Source: Saccopteryx bilineata
Lineage: Eukaryota > Chordata > Mammalia > Chiroptera > Emballonuridae
Assembly (NCBI RefSeq): GCF_036850765.1
Contig: NC_089491.1
Span: 127,858,766 to 127,922,765 of the forward strand
DNA length: 64,000 nt
Direction: 5' to 3'
The number at the start of each line of letters is the position of its first letter. Position 1 is the first letter of the stretch. The notes under the pieces were generated by a model. That model was given only the letters and a program-made list of their open reading frames with translations. It searched no databases and was not told where the DNA came from. A program made the position numbers and the translations under genes. This document shows positions 35,121 to 47,424 of the stretch, one piece after another.

Positions 35121-37460
35121 CAATGGTTTCTTAACATAACTTTGGACATGTTGAAAAACAGAGTAAGAAACTGAAAAATATGAAAAGAAGAAGAGATAAA
35201 TAGAAGCTCTCTGAGGCATGAGTTACTTTAAACAAAAGGGTAAATTCCATGCTGAAATGGAAGGAAAGAATGGACACACAGGGATAAATTGAACACATTT
35301 CGTAAATGATTAGGGGACCAAGCAATTCTGCAAATTTTTAACTCCTTGTCTCCATTTTCTTGAAAACTTGGAGGCAGGTGTTCTTAGATTTGTGCTTAGA
35401 TGAATAAAATGGTGAAGGATGGTACAACTGGAAAACAAATTCTAAAGTTCTACAAATGAGCTGTTTATATAGTGATGTTTTAGAATTTTAGACAGATAGC
35501 TTTATGCAACTCTTCTCTCAAAATCATTTTGGTAAAAATATATACTCATGTGTTTCAGAGAGCTACAAACTAACTGATGTCATCAGAAAAATGCAAATTT
35601 CAGATAAAACAAAGAACTGGAGGATACACTAAAGATCTACAGGATAAGATAACAAGTTCCTAGCTGAGTAGGAAGCTGGTTTGATGGCATAATAACAAAG
35701 TAGACTTCTTACCAACAGGATCTGATTATTTAGTGACATGTTTTAGAAGTCTATGTTAAGATTCTTCTTATAAAACTTTATTCATATATCATCTTTTTTC
35801 TTTTGCTTAGAATTTAAGTTATGTGTGAGTTTTAAATATTTAAAATAGAAATTATTTATATACCTTTTATTGGTTGCATGGCCACCCCTTAAAGGAAATG
35901 GCTCAATGTCCATTAGAGAATATTGAATCACACTTTCATTAAGCCTGCAACAATTAGAATTAATAGAATTTCCTTAATGGACTAAAGGTTATGACAAGGT
36001 TTTGTTGACTAAGCTGCAACTTTATGGCCAAATATTAGATAAGAATGACCTTATGTAATGTTACTGATAATTATGTGCTGGTACACAGCTTTCAAATTAC
36101 TTTACAGAAATACTTACCTAGATAATATGATGATATCTAAAAAGGGAAATGTTTATGATTTCAGTGTTCTTAATCACTAAGAAAAAGCTTATAGCTAATA
36201 TCAAACTATAGTATGGATTGTACTTATATATATTTTCGATTCAACACATTAAAATCAAGAGAAGTATTTATGCAATTTACTGTACAATAGTTGCCTAGAA
36301 ACCCTTAGGCAATCAATAGCTTATTTTGCAGACTTTAATTTATAACTTCTTTTATGTCTTTTTATTTTTTTATAACTTACCCTATTTTAATTTGAAGTTG
36401 TCATTCATCACTGAAAGCTCTTACTAGAAGCAATAGTAAAATTTGGGTGGGGGATGAGAAACAAGTTTTTTCTAGTAGGAAAATAAAGCATCATCAAACA
36501 TAAAACTATAACAAATTTACTGTAATTTAGCATTTTTAATTAAAAAGAAAATCACATCATACTTCCAACCATAAGCCAATAAGTAAGTATAACTGATAAC
36601 TGAACTTGTCAGATGACTTAATAATTAAATGCATTTGACAGGAATCTAGTAACATGCATTGATGAGTAGTTTTGTGTGATTCTTTCTAATGAAACATTGG
36701 GAGCCAGATGAACTTCATGTTCAAAAAACACTAATATTTCTTTATTTATCTAGAAAAAAAGTTTTATAAACAATGCTATGTTAAGGGCACACAATGTAGA
36801 AAAAAAGTTACCAGTAATTTTACTACACCACTCTTAAAATTTTAACAGATATTTTAGATACCTTTATATTTGTTAGAAATGACTCAGGCACATTGGAACT
36901 GATGAAAATAAAAGAGCTGGGGGAGTGAGACAAGGAGTGGAGAAAGAGAAATTATAAGGGAAAACAACCTTACCTTGACAAAGGACACCATTATTAAAAT
37001 TTGACGTTAAGCAAAGAAGTATTGATAAGTTAAAATCTATTCTCAAATTGATAGAGGTAAAACTCAGTCCTGCTGAAAATAATTATAGTAAACTAAAAAT
37101 AAAAAAACAGAAAAATGTGGGTTCTGGTAAACTAATCTAGAAATTGTATTCTTTTATTTAATATCCTCTGGGGAAATTAATTTTTCACAAAACAAATCAA
37201 TTTTGACTTGATGATGACTAAATGCCTTTTATTTATTGAAATAGACTCACATCGTCCTTGAACTTAATGTTGCAGAAATAATGCCATGGACTCAGGCTAC
37301 CCTGTTTTCCCAATATCGCTTCTTTAGCATTTTTGTTCTTATCATAGAACTTTGCTGTGGCATCTAGACACTGGCTTTTGGGTTGCCTTCTTAGTTATTA
37401 TTATTTCCACATATTATTTTGGAAGGTTTTCATGACATTTTAGCTTCCAAATCCAGTATA
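35121..37460. other. AT-rich unassigned DNA
   Basis: About 2.3 kb without a recognised gene or recent repeat; one of the emptiest parts of the window. It may hold old diverged L1. Confidence 0.5.
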
Positions 37461-37467
37461 CATATAC

Positions 37468-37497
37468 ATACACACACACACACACACACACACATAT
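37468..37497. repeat. (CA)n microsatellite
   Basis: About twelve CA units flanked by CATA/TATATG. Confidence 0.93.
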
Positions 37498-37969
37498 ATG
37501 TATTCAGGTAAATGTACTTGTGTGTTTACCCATGTACTTAAGCTTTGAAAAAAAATAGTTTTCAAGTACATATACTTTCCACAGCTGGTGGAAAATAAGC
37601 ATATAAACTATTTTAAAAGTATTTCTTTTAATTTACTTCTACTTAAATTTTTGACCTTTAGAGTCAAAGGCTAGTTTAACTTGAAGCCTATAAATGAAGA
37701 CTTTTGTAATTTCAAAAATGATTGGGGAAATGTAGTTTCATATTTTCCCTCAGCAATTAATGGAAAACTTTTCTCCTACTAAGTTTCAGAAATGCTCATG
37801 CAGAGACGCCATAGCAAAGTTGGGCTTTATTTTCCCTCTATATCTCATATACCTATGAATACTATATATACAAAATGAAATAGGAATAATTCAATAATTT
37901 CTTCTTTTTCACTTTAGTATACAATGATATAGTGATAAGACTTTTTTTTATAATATTAGGAAATAAGAA

Positions 37970-38205
37970 GGAAAAGAGTTCTTTTAAAGTCAGTGATGGA
38001 AATTGCTTGTTCATTACAGCATAGTGAATATAGTCAATACTATTGTGATAACTATGTATGGAGCCAGATGGGTACTTGAAACATTCAGGGGACCACTCTG
38101 TAAAGTACATTATTTTCTAACCATTATGCTGCACATCTGAAGCTAATATAGAATACATTTGAATATAAACTGTAATTAAAAATTAAATATATATAATAAT
38201 AAATA
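37970..38205 (+). mobile_element. L1 3' UTR end (sense)
   Basis: AGCATAGTGAATATAGTCAA, TGATAACTATGTATGGAGCC, AGATGGGTACTTGAAACATT and GCTGCACATCTGAAGCTAAT, ending AATTAAAAATTAAATAT, follow an L1MA-type 3' UTR. Confidence 0.8.
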
Positions 38206-38475
38206 AAATACAAGATCAGCACTAATTGTAAAAAAAAATGTTGAGTGTTAAATACAACAATATGGAAAACAGCAATGTACATAAATAAGCTTCAAACTGA
38301 AATTCAGTTATACATATTTATAATATTCCAAAATTCTGTACTTAAGATGTGATCAAAATATAATTCACCCTGAATGAAAGAGGTCAATATCATGATCATT
38401 GTGATTTATTTTTTTAATTAATTTCATTCTAGAAAACATAATACATAATTTAGGGAAGATGTTTTGAAAATTTTA

Positions 38476-38820
38476 GCCTGACAGGGTGCTCGCACAGTGG
38501 ATAGAGCATCGGACTGGGATGCGGAAGATCCAGGTTTGAGACCTGGAGGTCACCAGCTTGAGCACGGGCTCATCTGGTTTGAGCAAAAGCTCACCAGCTT
38601 GGACCCAAGGTCACTGGCTGGAGCAAGGGGTTACTCCGTCTGCTGAAAGCTCACGGTCAAGGCACATATGAGAAAGCAATCAATGAACAACTAAGGTGTC
38701 TCAATGAAAAACTGATAATTGATGCTTCTCATCTTTCTCTGTTCCTGTCTGTCTGTCCCTATCTATCTCTCTCTCTGACTCTCACTCTGTCTCTGTAAAA
38801 AAGAAAAAAAGAAAAAAAGA
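38476..38820 (+). mobile_element. tRNA-derived SINE, GGCTTGAGC family (short subfamily)
   Basis: Complete head with GGATAGAGCATCGGACTGGG, spaced GCTTG motifs, CACATATGAGAAAGCAATCA, CT zone and AAAG-rich tail. Target duplication GAAAATTTTA at 38466-38475 and 38821-38830. No ATGACCCCATGG block. Confidence 0.95.
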
Positions 38821-38862
38821 GAAAATTTTATATTATGCATTGAGAAATAAATCTTCTGAAAA

Positions 38863-38895
38863 GTATTTTTAATTAATTAATTAATTAATTAATTT
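38863..38895. repeat. (TTAA)n microsatellite
   Basis: About seven TTAA units in an AT-rich background. Confidence 0.93.
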
Positions 38896-38899
38896 AGAA

Positions 38900-40025
38900 C
38901 AGTATTGTTTTAAAGCAAAGAAGTTTAATGCTTACAGTATTGTAGTTATCCATTGATACTTTCATAAAAAATAACAGAAATGTGTTTTTATGATGTTATC
39001 ACAACCTTTATTTTTTTTTGTTGTTAATAGTGAGTCTGAGAGGCTTTTGGACTTAATTGCTATGTTTTCTAGGTCAAAATACTATAATTCTAGTCTATCA
39101 AATAGAGATTTAAAAATTTTTTTTCCACTTTCCAGCACTTATACTTTCAAATATTACCAAATAAAGGTTTATTTTATTTGAGTGCTTGCAGGCAAAAGCT
39201 ACACTGTTTCTAAAATCCTAAATAAACATTTAGAAACATATGGTAATTGAAAAGTCATAATCTGGTACTATAGTAACAGCCTGTTTATACAAGAGGATTT
39301 TGTGATTTGAATATTGCTTGTCATCTAATCTGGCAAGAAGATGTCATATCAAATATGTCCTTTATTTAGAAGAGACACAGACTGTGGTTATGTAAAATTA
39401 TTCAATCTATATTGGACCATAGACTAAGTTCTAATTGAAATAAATAATTTGTGACTTTGTATGTACTTGAGGTTATTGAAGTTACTATTTTATATTAACC
39501 ATTTTAGAAAAAAACCCTGCAATATATTTTCTAAATTGCTACTGCATCTATTTCAAAAGAATGAATTCATATTTAATGAGTTTTAAGTTAGTCTTTATGT
39601 CAATAAGTTGTATTATTCTGAGCAAGTATATAAATCATCATTTATAAATAAATTCATATTTTAATATGCCAGAAAAAGGCTATTGAAAGAACTACTGTGA
39701 TTAATCAATTTATAAATTAAATGATCATTCCTTTTGGATCCAGATTAAAAAAAATGTTTGTTAGTCTTTTTGAGGTCAGATCATTCTCTAGACCTAGATT
39801 TTTTGGAGGTTCACTTGAATGAATTAGAAGATTGAAAATGAGATTAAACAAGTAAACAGTGATTACAAAGCAATTATCATTAAATTTAAAACGGGTTGCA
39901 TGGTGAATACAAAAGCAGAAACAGATAACATAGCTGTGTGAATATAACAGTAATCTGACCACATGCTACTATTCACTAATATGGTGACATATAGCCAAGT
40001 TTTAGAAAATAAGCATTTGTCTTTA
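38900..40025. other. AT-rich unassigned DNA
   Basis: No gene, LTR or SINE recognised. Confidence 0.5.
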
Positions 40026-40200
40026 TTGCTATGCTAAGCCTTTTTTTCTTTTTTTCAGTCTAAAGTTTTATTTTTAATTTATTGTGTTGACATGAGTCCA
40101 AGTGACCCACTCAATATAACACCCTCTACACATCACATTGTACCTCCCATACTCCATTTCTTATTTATAGAAAGCTGTGTCCTGCTCCAAGGACATTGGT
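40026..40200 (-). mobile_element. L1 3' end (antisense), tentative
   Basis: T-rich start, then TTTATTGTGTTGACATGAGT, CCCACTCAATATAACACCCT and CACATCACATTGTACCTCCC, in the style of antisense L1 3' UTRs. Exact family unknown. Confidence 0.55.
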
Positions 40201-40204
40201 TTGA

Positions 40205-40690
40205 CTAGCCAACTAATGCTCTATTTAATAGACAGTGCTCTACTCAGTTGTAGCAAAAACACATTGTGTACACTGGAAACAAAGTATTGAATGGTTTTCA
40301 GTTATACTCTGTGCACAAGCTATCTGATTGATCATTACCAAAGTGTTTACATAGAGAACGTATATTAACCAAAAAATTCTGTTGATTAAAGAATGGTTTC
40401 TACTATTCAATTACTATCTAACTAAAACAAACTTTCTAAACTGTAAGGCAGCTTTTATGAAAATAGACTATGCAATATTATAGAAAAATAAATTAAGGGT
40501 AAAAATAATCCCCCCAAGAACATATATCAGCATAATAAATTTTGTAAAATTGTATTAAAATATGAATGCATTAAAGACCATAAATGTTTCCAAACATATA
40601 ATAATCAAAACTTTGGTCACTTGCCATGAAAATATTGGACGTCTTCTCAGTTATATATCCAGGAATATGACAGTTTCTGGAGTATGTACA
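40205..40690. other. AT-rich unassigned DNA
   Basis: Nothing recognised. Confidence 0.5.
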
Positions 40691-40699
40691 ATTGAGATT

Positions 40700-41155
40700 A
40701 TTTGAATAAAAACACAATTCAGACCCTAAAAGCTATATGGTAGACAGTTTCTCCTTCTTATGAAACTAGGCTTGGTCATATGACTTGTTTGGCTAATGAA
40801 ACATTAGCAAATACGATGTAAGCAAAGGTTATATAAGTGCTTACATGATGTGTCTTGCTTTCTTGCTGAACTTGAAATTTATTATTTGCACAAGCCTGAT
40901 CTAGCCTGATGAAAATTCAATATCAAGAAAAACTGAGGCACTGTGGTTGACATTAGGCAACTTCCAGGTCTGTGAGTGAGGCCATGCTAAACTGACTAAA
41001 TCCAGTCAAGCCACCAACTGATGTTAAAGATTACCTAAACCAGCCCAGATCCAAAGAACCCCTAGCAACCCATATAATTGTGGAATATAAATACTCATTG
41101 TTTTAAACCACTAGATTTGAGATTATTTATTATATTTAAGATAACTAATATGTTT
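40700..41155 (+). mobile_element. Old mammalian LTR-like repeat
   Basis: GGTCATATGACTTGTTTGGC, TAATGAAACATTAGCAAATA, GGTCTGTGAGTGAGGCCATG, AGCCACCAACTGATG and a terminal TTGTTTTAAACCACTAGATT followed by AAGATAACTAATATG fit an MLT1/MaLR-like LTR as remembered. A reverse copy of the same family lies at 45100-45580. Confidence 0.6.
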
Positions 41156-41179
41156 TTGTAAAAAAAATAGACAAGTATG

Positions 41180-41390
41180 TCTTGGATGTAATAGATACTG
41201 GCAATGTCATCTTAGACAAGTTACTGACATTCTCTGACACTTAGTTTCTCATTCTATAAAATATAAAGAGGCTAAAAATTATCTTAGAAGTTCTGACTAT
41301 ATATTCAAATATAATATGATCATGTTGAAAAAGTACTTAGTACTATTCCTGGCAAACAGTATATGTATTATAATCCCATTGCCTTTACTT
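41180..41390 (+). mobile_element. MIR SINE relic
   Basis: CTTAGACAAGTTACTGACAT, GACACTTAGTTTCTCATTC, AAAGTACTTAGTACTATTCC and TGGCAAACAGTATATG match MIR core and 3' order. Confidence 0.8.
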
Positions 41391-41394
41391 TAAA

Positions 41395-41810
41395 AACACT
41401 GTAAATTGAAAACTGAATAATATGTCTTAAAGAAGAACAAATTTTTAAAAAGTTAAATTTTATGATAATTTTTATTTTATCTATGTTATCATTATATCTC
41501 TTGAACCATTTTGGATGTATGTGTATGGAAAATTTACTCATCAGTTCTCTTGATTATATAAACATAATCCACTCAATTTAGTTCTTAATGACTAAACTCA
41601 AGTGAACACAGTAACCTTTCTTCAACCAGAAGAAAGTAGGGATTGACAAAACATAAATATAATTTTTTATTCAGACTTTGGAAAAATTAATGTAAGGTCA
41701 TTTAAAATTCAGAAACACAAAAATGGGCAAAACCATATTTGAGTATAAGAAATTATAAAATATCTGCAAATTTAGTTTCCTTTTTTAATTTAAAAGCAAA
41801 GTTCAAGCTG
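41395..41810. other. AT-rich unassigned DNA
   Basis: Nothing recognised. Confidence 0.5.
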
Positions 41811-41839
41811 GGAAGAATAAAACATAGTTAAATAAATAA

Positions 41840-42115
41840 TTATATTTATTATATGACCAACTATTTGTTACGTGCCTACAATGTGTCTGTTACAATTTAG
41901 TTCAGAAGAATCTAGTGACGCAGACAGACATGACAATTTAAGTTTATAGCCATGCCTTCTTTCACTTCATTTACTCGATTATTTCATACATACTATTGTG
42001 TCTACAACATTTCTGGCACTAACACAGTTTCTGGACATTTGATGTGAGAATAAAAAAAGACATAGACACTGCTCTCAAGGAGCTATAAGAGGAAAAAGAT
42101 ATGTATTAAATAAAG
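41840..42115 (-). mobile_element. L2 LINE 3' end relics
   Basis: Two L2-like antisense segments occur in a row: ACTATTTGTTACGTGCCTAC with ATGTGTCTGTTACAATTTAG, and TTTCTGGCACTAACACAGTT with GACACTGCTCTCAAGGAGCT. Confidence 0.6.
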
Positions 42116-42183
42116 AAGCGCATAAAAATGAATGTCACATTTTTTTAAGTATTGTGAAAGAGAACACATAATAAAATGGCCAA

Positions 42184-42557
42184 GTCTGTTCAATGGTGGT
42201 GCAATGGATAGCGTGTCGACCTGGGATGCTGAGGTCCCAGGTTCGAAACCCAGAGATCTTCAGCTTGAGTGCAGGCTCCTGTGACATGAGCACAGGGTTA
42301 CCAGATTGTGCACTGGGCCACCTGCTTGAGTATGAGATCATACTCATGACCCCATGGTCATTGGCTTGAGCACAAGAACACCAGCTTTAGCAGGGATCAC
42401 TGGCTTGGCTTGAGCCCCTTAGTCAAGGTACCTATGAGAAGCAATCAATGAAAAAGTAAAATGATGAAATTGCAAATTGTTGCTTATCATCTCTCTCCCA
42501 TCCTGTCTATCTGTCTATCTCTCTCTCGCAGAAAAAATAAAATAAAAATAATTTAAA
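42184..42557 (+). mobile_element. tRNA-derived SINE, GGCTTGAGC family (long subfamily)
   Basis: Diverged head (GGTGGTGCAATGGATAGCG), GGTTCGAAACCC, the CATGACCCCATGG block, CT zone and A-rich tail. Target duplication AATAAAATGGCCAA at 42170-42183 and 42558-42571. Confidence 0.93.
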
Positions 42558-42820
42558 AATAAAATGGCCAAAACCACAAGAAAATGTGTTAAGAAAAGGA
42601 TAGCTATATGGGGACTCAGGGAAATAACATTAAATGTATTTTGCAGTGTAAGGAATAAAGACGATGTTCAAAAAGAATTATTACTGAAAGAAGTTCTGGT
42701 GTACTATGGAATGTGCCTGCTGAAAAAATCAGCTTAATATCAAAAAACTAAAATTTGATTAACATTAGGTTGATTCATTGTACACAGAGAGTGCTGTCAT
42801 TATTTTAAGGACAGTTTCTT

Positions 42821-43186
42821 TTTTCTCTCTCTCTCTGAAGTGAGAAATGGGGAGGCAGAGAGACAGACTCCTGCATCCGTGTGCCTGGGACCCACACAGT
42901 AAGCCCACTAGGGGGCGATACTCTGTCCATTTAGGGTGATTCTCTGTTGCAACCAGAGCCATTCTAGCACCTGAGACAGAGGCCATGGAGCCATCCTCAG
43001 TGCCTGTGCCAACTTTGCTACAATGGAGCCTTAGTTGTGAGAAGAGAAGAAAAAGATAGAGAGAAAGGAGAAGGGGAAGGGTGGGGAAGCAGATGGGCAC
43101 TTCTCCTGTGTGCCCTGACTAGGAATTAAACCTGGGACATCCATACTCTGGGCTGACACTCTACTACTGAGCCAACTGGCCAGGAC
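42821..43186 (-). mobile_element. 380-bp-type tRNA-derived SINE (older copy)
   Basis: Plus strand: CTGAAGTGAGAAATGGGGAG, CCACTAGGGGGCGATACTC, CCATTCTAGCACCTGAG, and head complement ending GAGCCAACTGGCCAGGAC. Imperfect duplication AAGGACAGTTTCTT (42807-42820) and AAGGATATTTTCTT (43187-43200). Confidence 0.93.
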
Positions 43187-43200
43187 AAGGATATTTTCTT

Positions 43201-43710
43201 TAGCTTGTGTGAATCTCTTGAATGGAGGAGGTAAGATTTACCTCTAGTCTTACTACCACATCCTTGGACTTTGAGAAAGTCACAGTATTAATTCAGTATT
43301 AACTGTTCTTGCCTCCAAATCAACCCAAATAAAAACTACCATCACCAGGATCTGTTACTCCCAGAGTTACTGGCATCACTTCCTAGCCTAAAGTAATGGC
43401 GATAGCACTGTGTACTGATCATTAATTTATAGTCTGAATGTTCAGAGTCGTAAGAAAGGACATTTTGAGGGAGATATGAGGACATAATCTTGCCTGTTTC
43501 AGAAAGCAGTATCTACATATTGGAAAGAGTGGATACGTCCTTTGTTGTTGTTTTTATTTTAACTTAAATAACAGATTTTGTATTTCTGAATTAGGAAGTG
43601 ACTAGTGGAACTGAGCTAAAACTTCTTCCCATGTATTTCCTGGATGTGAGATGTCACTTTTTCCATTAAGCATGCATTGTTCTGATTGCATTTATCTGCC
43701 CAGTTTCTTC
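43201..43710. other. Unassigned DNA
   Basis: Mixed composition with no recognised gene or family. Confidence 0.45.
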
Positions 43711-43714
43711 TTGA

Positions 43715-43880
43715 TTCTAGTTAGTCCTCAAATTTTATCATGCATCTAAATCATGTCAAGAACTAAGAAAAATTACTGAGCTTTATCCAGAGTTTCAGGT
43801 TCTGTATGTCTAAGGTAAGACCCAACAGTTCACATTTGTAACAAGTTCCTAAGTAATGCCAGTGTTTTTCTTTGTCTACA
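43715..43880 (+). mobile_element. MER20-like hAT-Charlie relic
   Basis: CCTCAAATTTTATCATGCAT, CAGAGTTTCAGGTTCTGTAT, ACAGTTCACATTTGTAACAA and GTTCCTAAGTAATGCCAGTG follow the MER20-type order as remembered. The terminal inverted repeats are lost. Confidence 0.62.
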
Positions 43881-44089
43881 TCATTGAGACTATTTCAATA
43901 CAAACTCAGAAAGTCCACAAGGTTATGTTATCTGATACAAAATTGAACCAGAAATAATATAGCTAGATATAGCATTTGCCTAAAAGGCCCATATTGATTT
44001 ATCTATAAAAAGCTACAAATAGCATAAACCATAAGGTAGGAGTAACAATATGGTTCGGGAATAAATCACCTTGCCAGCCATTGTTGAAA

Positions 44090-44255
44090 CATATGTGCAT
44101 TAAGTGTCGACCTGGAATGCTGAGGTCACCGGTTCAAATCCCTGGGCTTGCCTGGTCAAGGCACATGTGGGAGTTGATGCTTCCTACTCCTTCCCCTTCT
44201 CTCTCTCTCTCTCTCTCTCTCTTTCTTCTCTAAACTGAATAAAGAAATAAATAAT
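44090..44255 (+). mobile_element. Short tRNA-derived SINE, damaged head
   Basis: GTCGACCTGGAATGCTGAGG, GGTTCAAATCCCTGGGC, TTGATGCTTCCTACTCC, a (CT)n run at 44197-44222 and an AATAAAGAAATAAATAA tail. The first 30 bp of the head are not recognisable. Confidence 0.8.
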
Positions 44256-44259
44256 TTTT

Positions 44260-45095
44260 AACTTATTATATATAAATGCCCTTTAAAAACTATTATTAAG
44301 TTACCACCACTTATCATAGCTGTATACCAAGTTAAATATAAATTAAAATAAAATTTGACTTCTAAAATTATGAAAATGTATGATTTCACTAGGTTTGTTA
44401 TAACTCTCTTGTTTGTAAAATCTAGACTTCTTGAGCAATTAATCAATGTACTTTATTTATTTTCAGCTGCTTATTTTAAAAGTTTCAAATACAGAAGTGT
44501 TATATACATACTTTAGGTTAAATCAATAGCAATAAAGTCAATGCCTTTCTTTGGAAAATCATTTTGAACTTTTTAATCAATTTTGAAATCTTGTATAATC
44601 TACCAACTAGTGTTTACCAGTCATCATAGGTTCAATATATTGTAGTACACAAATTATGCAGTGCTCTGAATTCAGATTGACTTTCATAGATTTAGTTGTT
44701 TTATATGAACTAATTTTAATGTTCAAAGTATAATTTACATTAGATAAAATGCATTTTATGTGTTTTAATTAGAAACATTTTTGGAAGCAATTTTTCCTCA
44801 CACCTTATTGATTTGTCTCTCTATAAATAACAACATAAAAGATTAATATCTTTATCTTATTTTCAAATATCTATGTCAATCTTTTCTTATATTTGGGCTT
44901 CTTTAACTTACACCTTTAATGGAATTATAGATAAATTCAATGAAAAATGCTTTAGAAATCAACTCTATGTTAGCTTTCCTTCCTGTTTTAATCTGGAAAT
45001 CATTTGTGATGAAGACAGAAGAAGTAAAAATACGACTACTTAAATATTTTAGATGCCTCTCCTTACCCTAGTCTACTTCTAAATAAATGTTTTAT
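44260..45095. other. AT-rich unassigned DNA
   Basis: No feature recognised. Confidence 0.5.
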
Positions 45096-45099
45096 TACT

Positions 45100-45580
45100 T
45101 ATCCTTTGCTGCCTAGTAAATTACCTCAAAATTTAATGGCTTAGAATAACAGCAAACAATTATTATTTCAGTTTCTTAAGGTCACAAATTCAAAGCCAGT
45201 TTACCTAAGTAATTCTAAATCAGAGTTTCTCATAAAGGTTCAGTCAAGTTGTTTGGCCCCGGTGGCAGACATAGAAAGGCTTACCCTGGGTGGTGTATCT
45301 CTTCCAATCTGGCTCATTTACTTGTCTGGCAAGTTCATCCTACTGTTGGGAAGACACCTCAAACCTCATTATGTTGACCTTTTCTTAGGGCAGCTGGCTT
45401 TCTTCAGAGTGGGTCATCCAAAAGAAGCCACAGAGAAATCTACAATGACCTTTAAGACTCAGAAATCATATGTTGTTATTTCTGGAATATCCTATTTGTT
45501 GCACAGGTTAATTCTATTTAGTGTGAGAGAGAGAGAACTAGACAAGGAAATAAATATCAAGAGGCCAAAAGGACCTTGAA
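45100..45580 (-). mobile_element. Old mammalian LTR-like repeat (antisense)
   Basis: CTTTGCTGCCTAGTAAATTA, CCTCAAAATTTAATGGCTTA and GAATAACAGC form the complement of the end seen at 41100-41150; later text includes AAGAAGCCACAGAGAAATC. The 108-codon plus frame crossing it is not a recognised protein. Confidence 0.55.
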
Positions 45581-45584
45581 CATC

Positions 45585-46300
45585 ATGGAAAATAATTACC
45601 ACAGATTGCAAGCAAAATTCAAGAGAGTTATCTTATTATAATCTTGTGGGCAAAAGTTAGAATATTACAAAATCATGGAATTTCATTAACTTTACTTTGT
45701 TTAGAATTGAGATAGCTTTTTTTATGCTTGCCTGTTTCTCTCCACCAAACAGCTATTGTCCAATATTATTTATATATACATCTAAAATTTACTTATTTCA
45801 TGGTTTTCTCCTCTCAAGACTGGTTTTTTTTTGTTTTTTTGTTTGTTTGTTTGTTTTTTGGTTAGACAATATTTTATTAGGCCAAATATTAATTTGTAAT
45901 CATGTTAGTAAATTTTAACACATACACAGACACAAAGGCCTTCTGGAGTAAATGACTTTTATTGTGAACACTTCAGTTTATGAAATAAGAAAAAGGGACA
46001 CATCTGAGGATCTACAAAAATTCAATGATCCATAAATATCACCACAGCAATGATTTGATTCAGCTCAATTGAGTGGATTTGTATGTGAAAATAAATCCAT
46101 GGGGAACTCCAAGATTCCATATTTTCTTGCACAAAGTATCCCTTCTTGAGAGTAATAATTATATTTTTCTCCTAAGTAAAAGTAATTCACAACTATGGTT
46201 TCAACTATCTTCAGCATGCTCTATTGACTTATGGTCTATATTCCTTGTCCATCCAGATCTGTCTTCTGAGCTTCCAACCCAATTTTTAACTGCCAGTTGG
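45585..46300. other. AT-rich unassigned DNA with a poly-T/TTTG tract
   Basis: A TTTG-rich run lies at about 45829-45860. No gene recognised. Confidence 0.5.
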
Positions 46301-46304
46301 ACAG

Positions 46305-46498
46305 CATGATGTACTAAAAATAGAATGCAGTTCGGAGTCAGACAGACATAGATCTAAATACTGGCTCCATAACTCTTCTAGCTTTGTTGCATTAGGCATA
46401 TTACCTAACACTTCTGAGTCAGTCTCCCTTTTGTATGACAATAATATTATCTTCCTAACACATCTTTTGTGAGAATTAAAGATGATAATGTAATTATG
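46305..46498 (+). mobile_element. MIR SINE relic
   Basis: GAATGCAGTTCGGAGTCAGA, AGACATAGATCTAAATACTG, GGCATATTACCTAACACTTC and TGTGAGAATTAAAGATGATA run in MIR order from head to core. Confidence 0.82.
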
Positions 46499-46499
46499 G

Positions 46500-46655
46500 C
46501 AGTGGTAGTCAACTAGGGATAATTTTTCACCTAGGGGACAATTGCAAAACGTTTGTTGCCACAGCTAAAAAAATATGGTGCTACTAGTATCTAGTGGTTA
46601 GAGGCTAAGGATGCTGCTACATATCCTCAAATGCACAATACAACTTCCACAATAT
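46500..46655 (+). mobile_element. MER5-like hAT-Charlie relic
   Basis: CAGTGGTAGTCAACTAGGGA, CACCTAGGGGACAATTGCAA, GGTGCTACTAGTATCTAGTG and AGGATGCTGCTACATATCC fit the MER5A left end and middle. Confidence 0.8.
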
Positions 46656-46657
46656 AA

Positions 46658-47420
46658 TGGTTAACATGTGTCAACTTGACTGGGCAGTGGGGGTTCAGGT
46701 ATTTGGTAAAACATTATTCTAGTCTGAACAGAGGGTTGTGTAGTGGATAGAACATAGGACTGGGATGCAGAGGACTCATGTTTGAAACCCTGAGTGGTCA
46801 GCTTCAGTGCGAGCTCACCTGGCTTGAGCAAAAGCTTATCATCTGGAGCGCGGGGTCACTGTCTTGAGTGCAGGATCATAGACATAACTCCATGGTCGCT
46901 GGCTTGAGCCCAAAGGTTGCTGGATTGAAGTCCAAGGTCTCTGGCTTGAGCCCAAGGTTTGAGCAAGGGATCATTCGCTCTGCTGCAGCCTTCCGGTCAA
47001 GGCACATATGAGAAAGCAATCAAGGAACAACTAAAGAGAGACTAAGGAGCTGCAATGAAGAATTAATGCTTCTCATCTCTCTCCTTCCTGTCTGTTTGTC
47101 CCTATCTATGTCTCTCTCTCTGTCTCTGTCACAAAAACAAACAAACAAAAAAACCCACATTATTCTAGGTGTTTCTGTGTGGATGTTTTGAGATAAGATT
47201 AATATTTAAATTGGTAAATTAAGCATAGCAGATTACCCTTCTGAAAGTGGTGAGCTTAATTCAATTAGTTCAAGGCCTGAATAGAACAAATAGGCTGATC
47301 CTCTTTACAGAGAAAATTTCTTCCCTCTGACTGCCTTCAAATTGGGGCTCCAAGATTTGTCTGCCTTAGTGAGTTGAGGACCTATGAGCAGGTCACTATG
47401 CTTACAATAAGGATCCAAGT
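46658..47420 (+). mobile_element. Old interspersed repeat interrupted by a SINE
   Basis: ATGTGTCAACTTGACTGGGC, then (after the SINE) CATTATTCTAGGTGTTTCTG, TGTGTGGATGTTTTGAGATA and CAAGGCCTGAATAGAACAAA form one mammalian repeat I recognise but cannot name with certainty. The SINE at 46723-47156 sits inside it. Confidence 0.6.
46723..47156 (+). mobile_element. tRNA-derived SINE, GGCTTGAGC family (longest copy)
   Basis: Target duplication ACATTATTCTAG at 46711-46722 and 47157-47168. At about 430 bp this is the longest member here: it has the ATAGACATAACTCCATGG block and at least two additional GGCTTGAGCCCAAGG-type units. CT zone and CAAA tail are present. Confidence 0.95.
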
Positions 47421-47424
47421 TGTA

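Noticed and set aside
35037..35219. His/Thr-rich small protein on the minus strand
   Set aside because: It is the translation of a TG microsatellite.
45253..45579. 108-codon plus frame as an exon
   Set aside because: It lies in an old LTR-like repeat in antisense; no splice-site pair or domain supports it.
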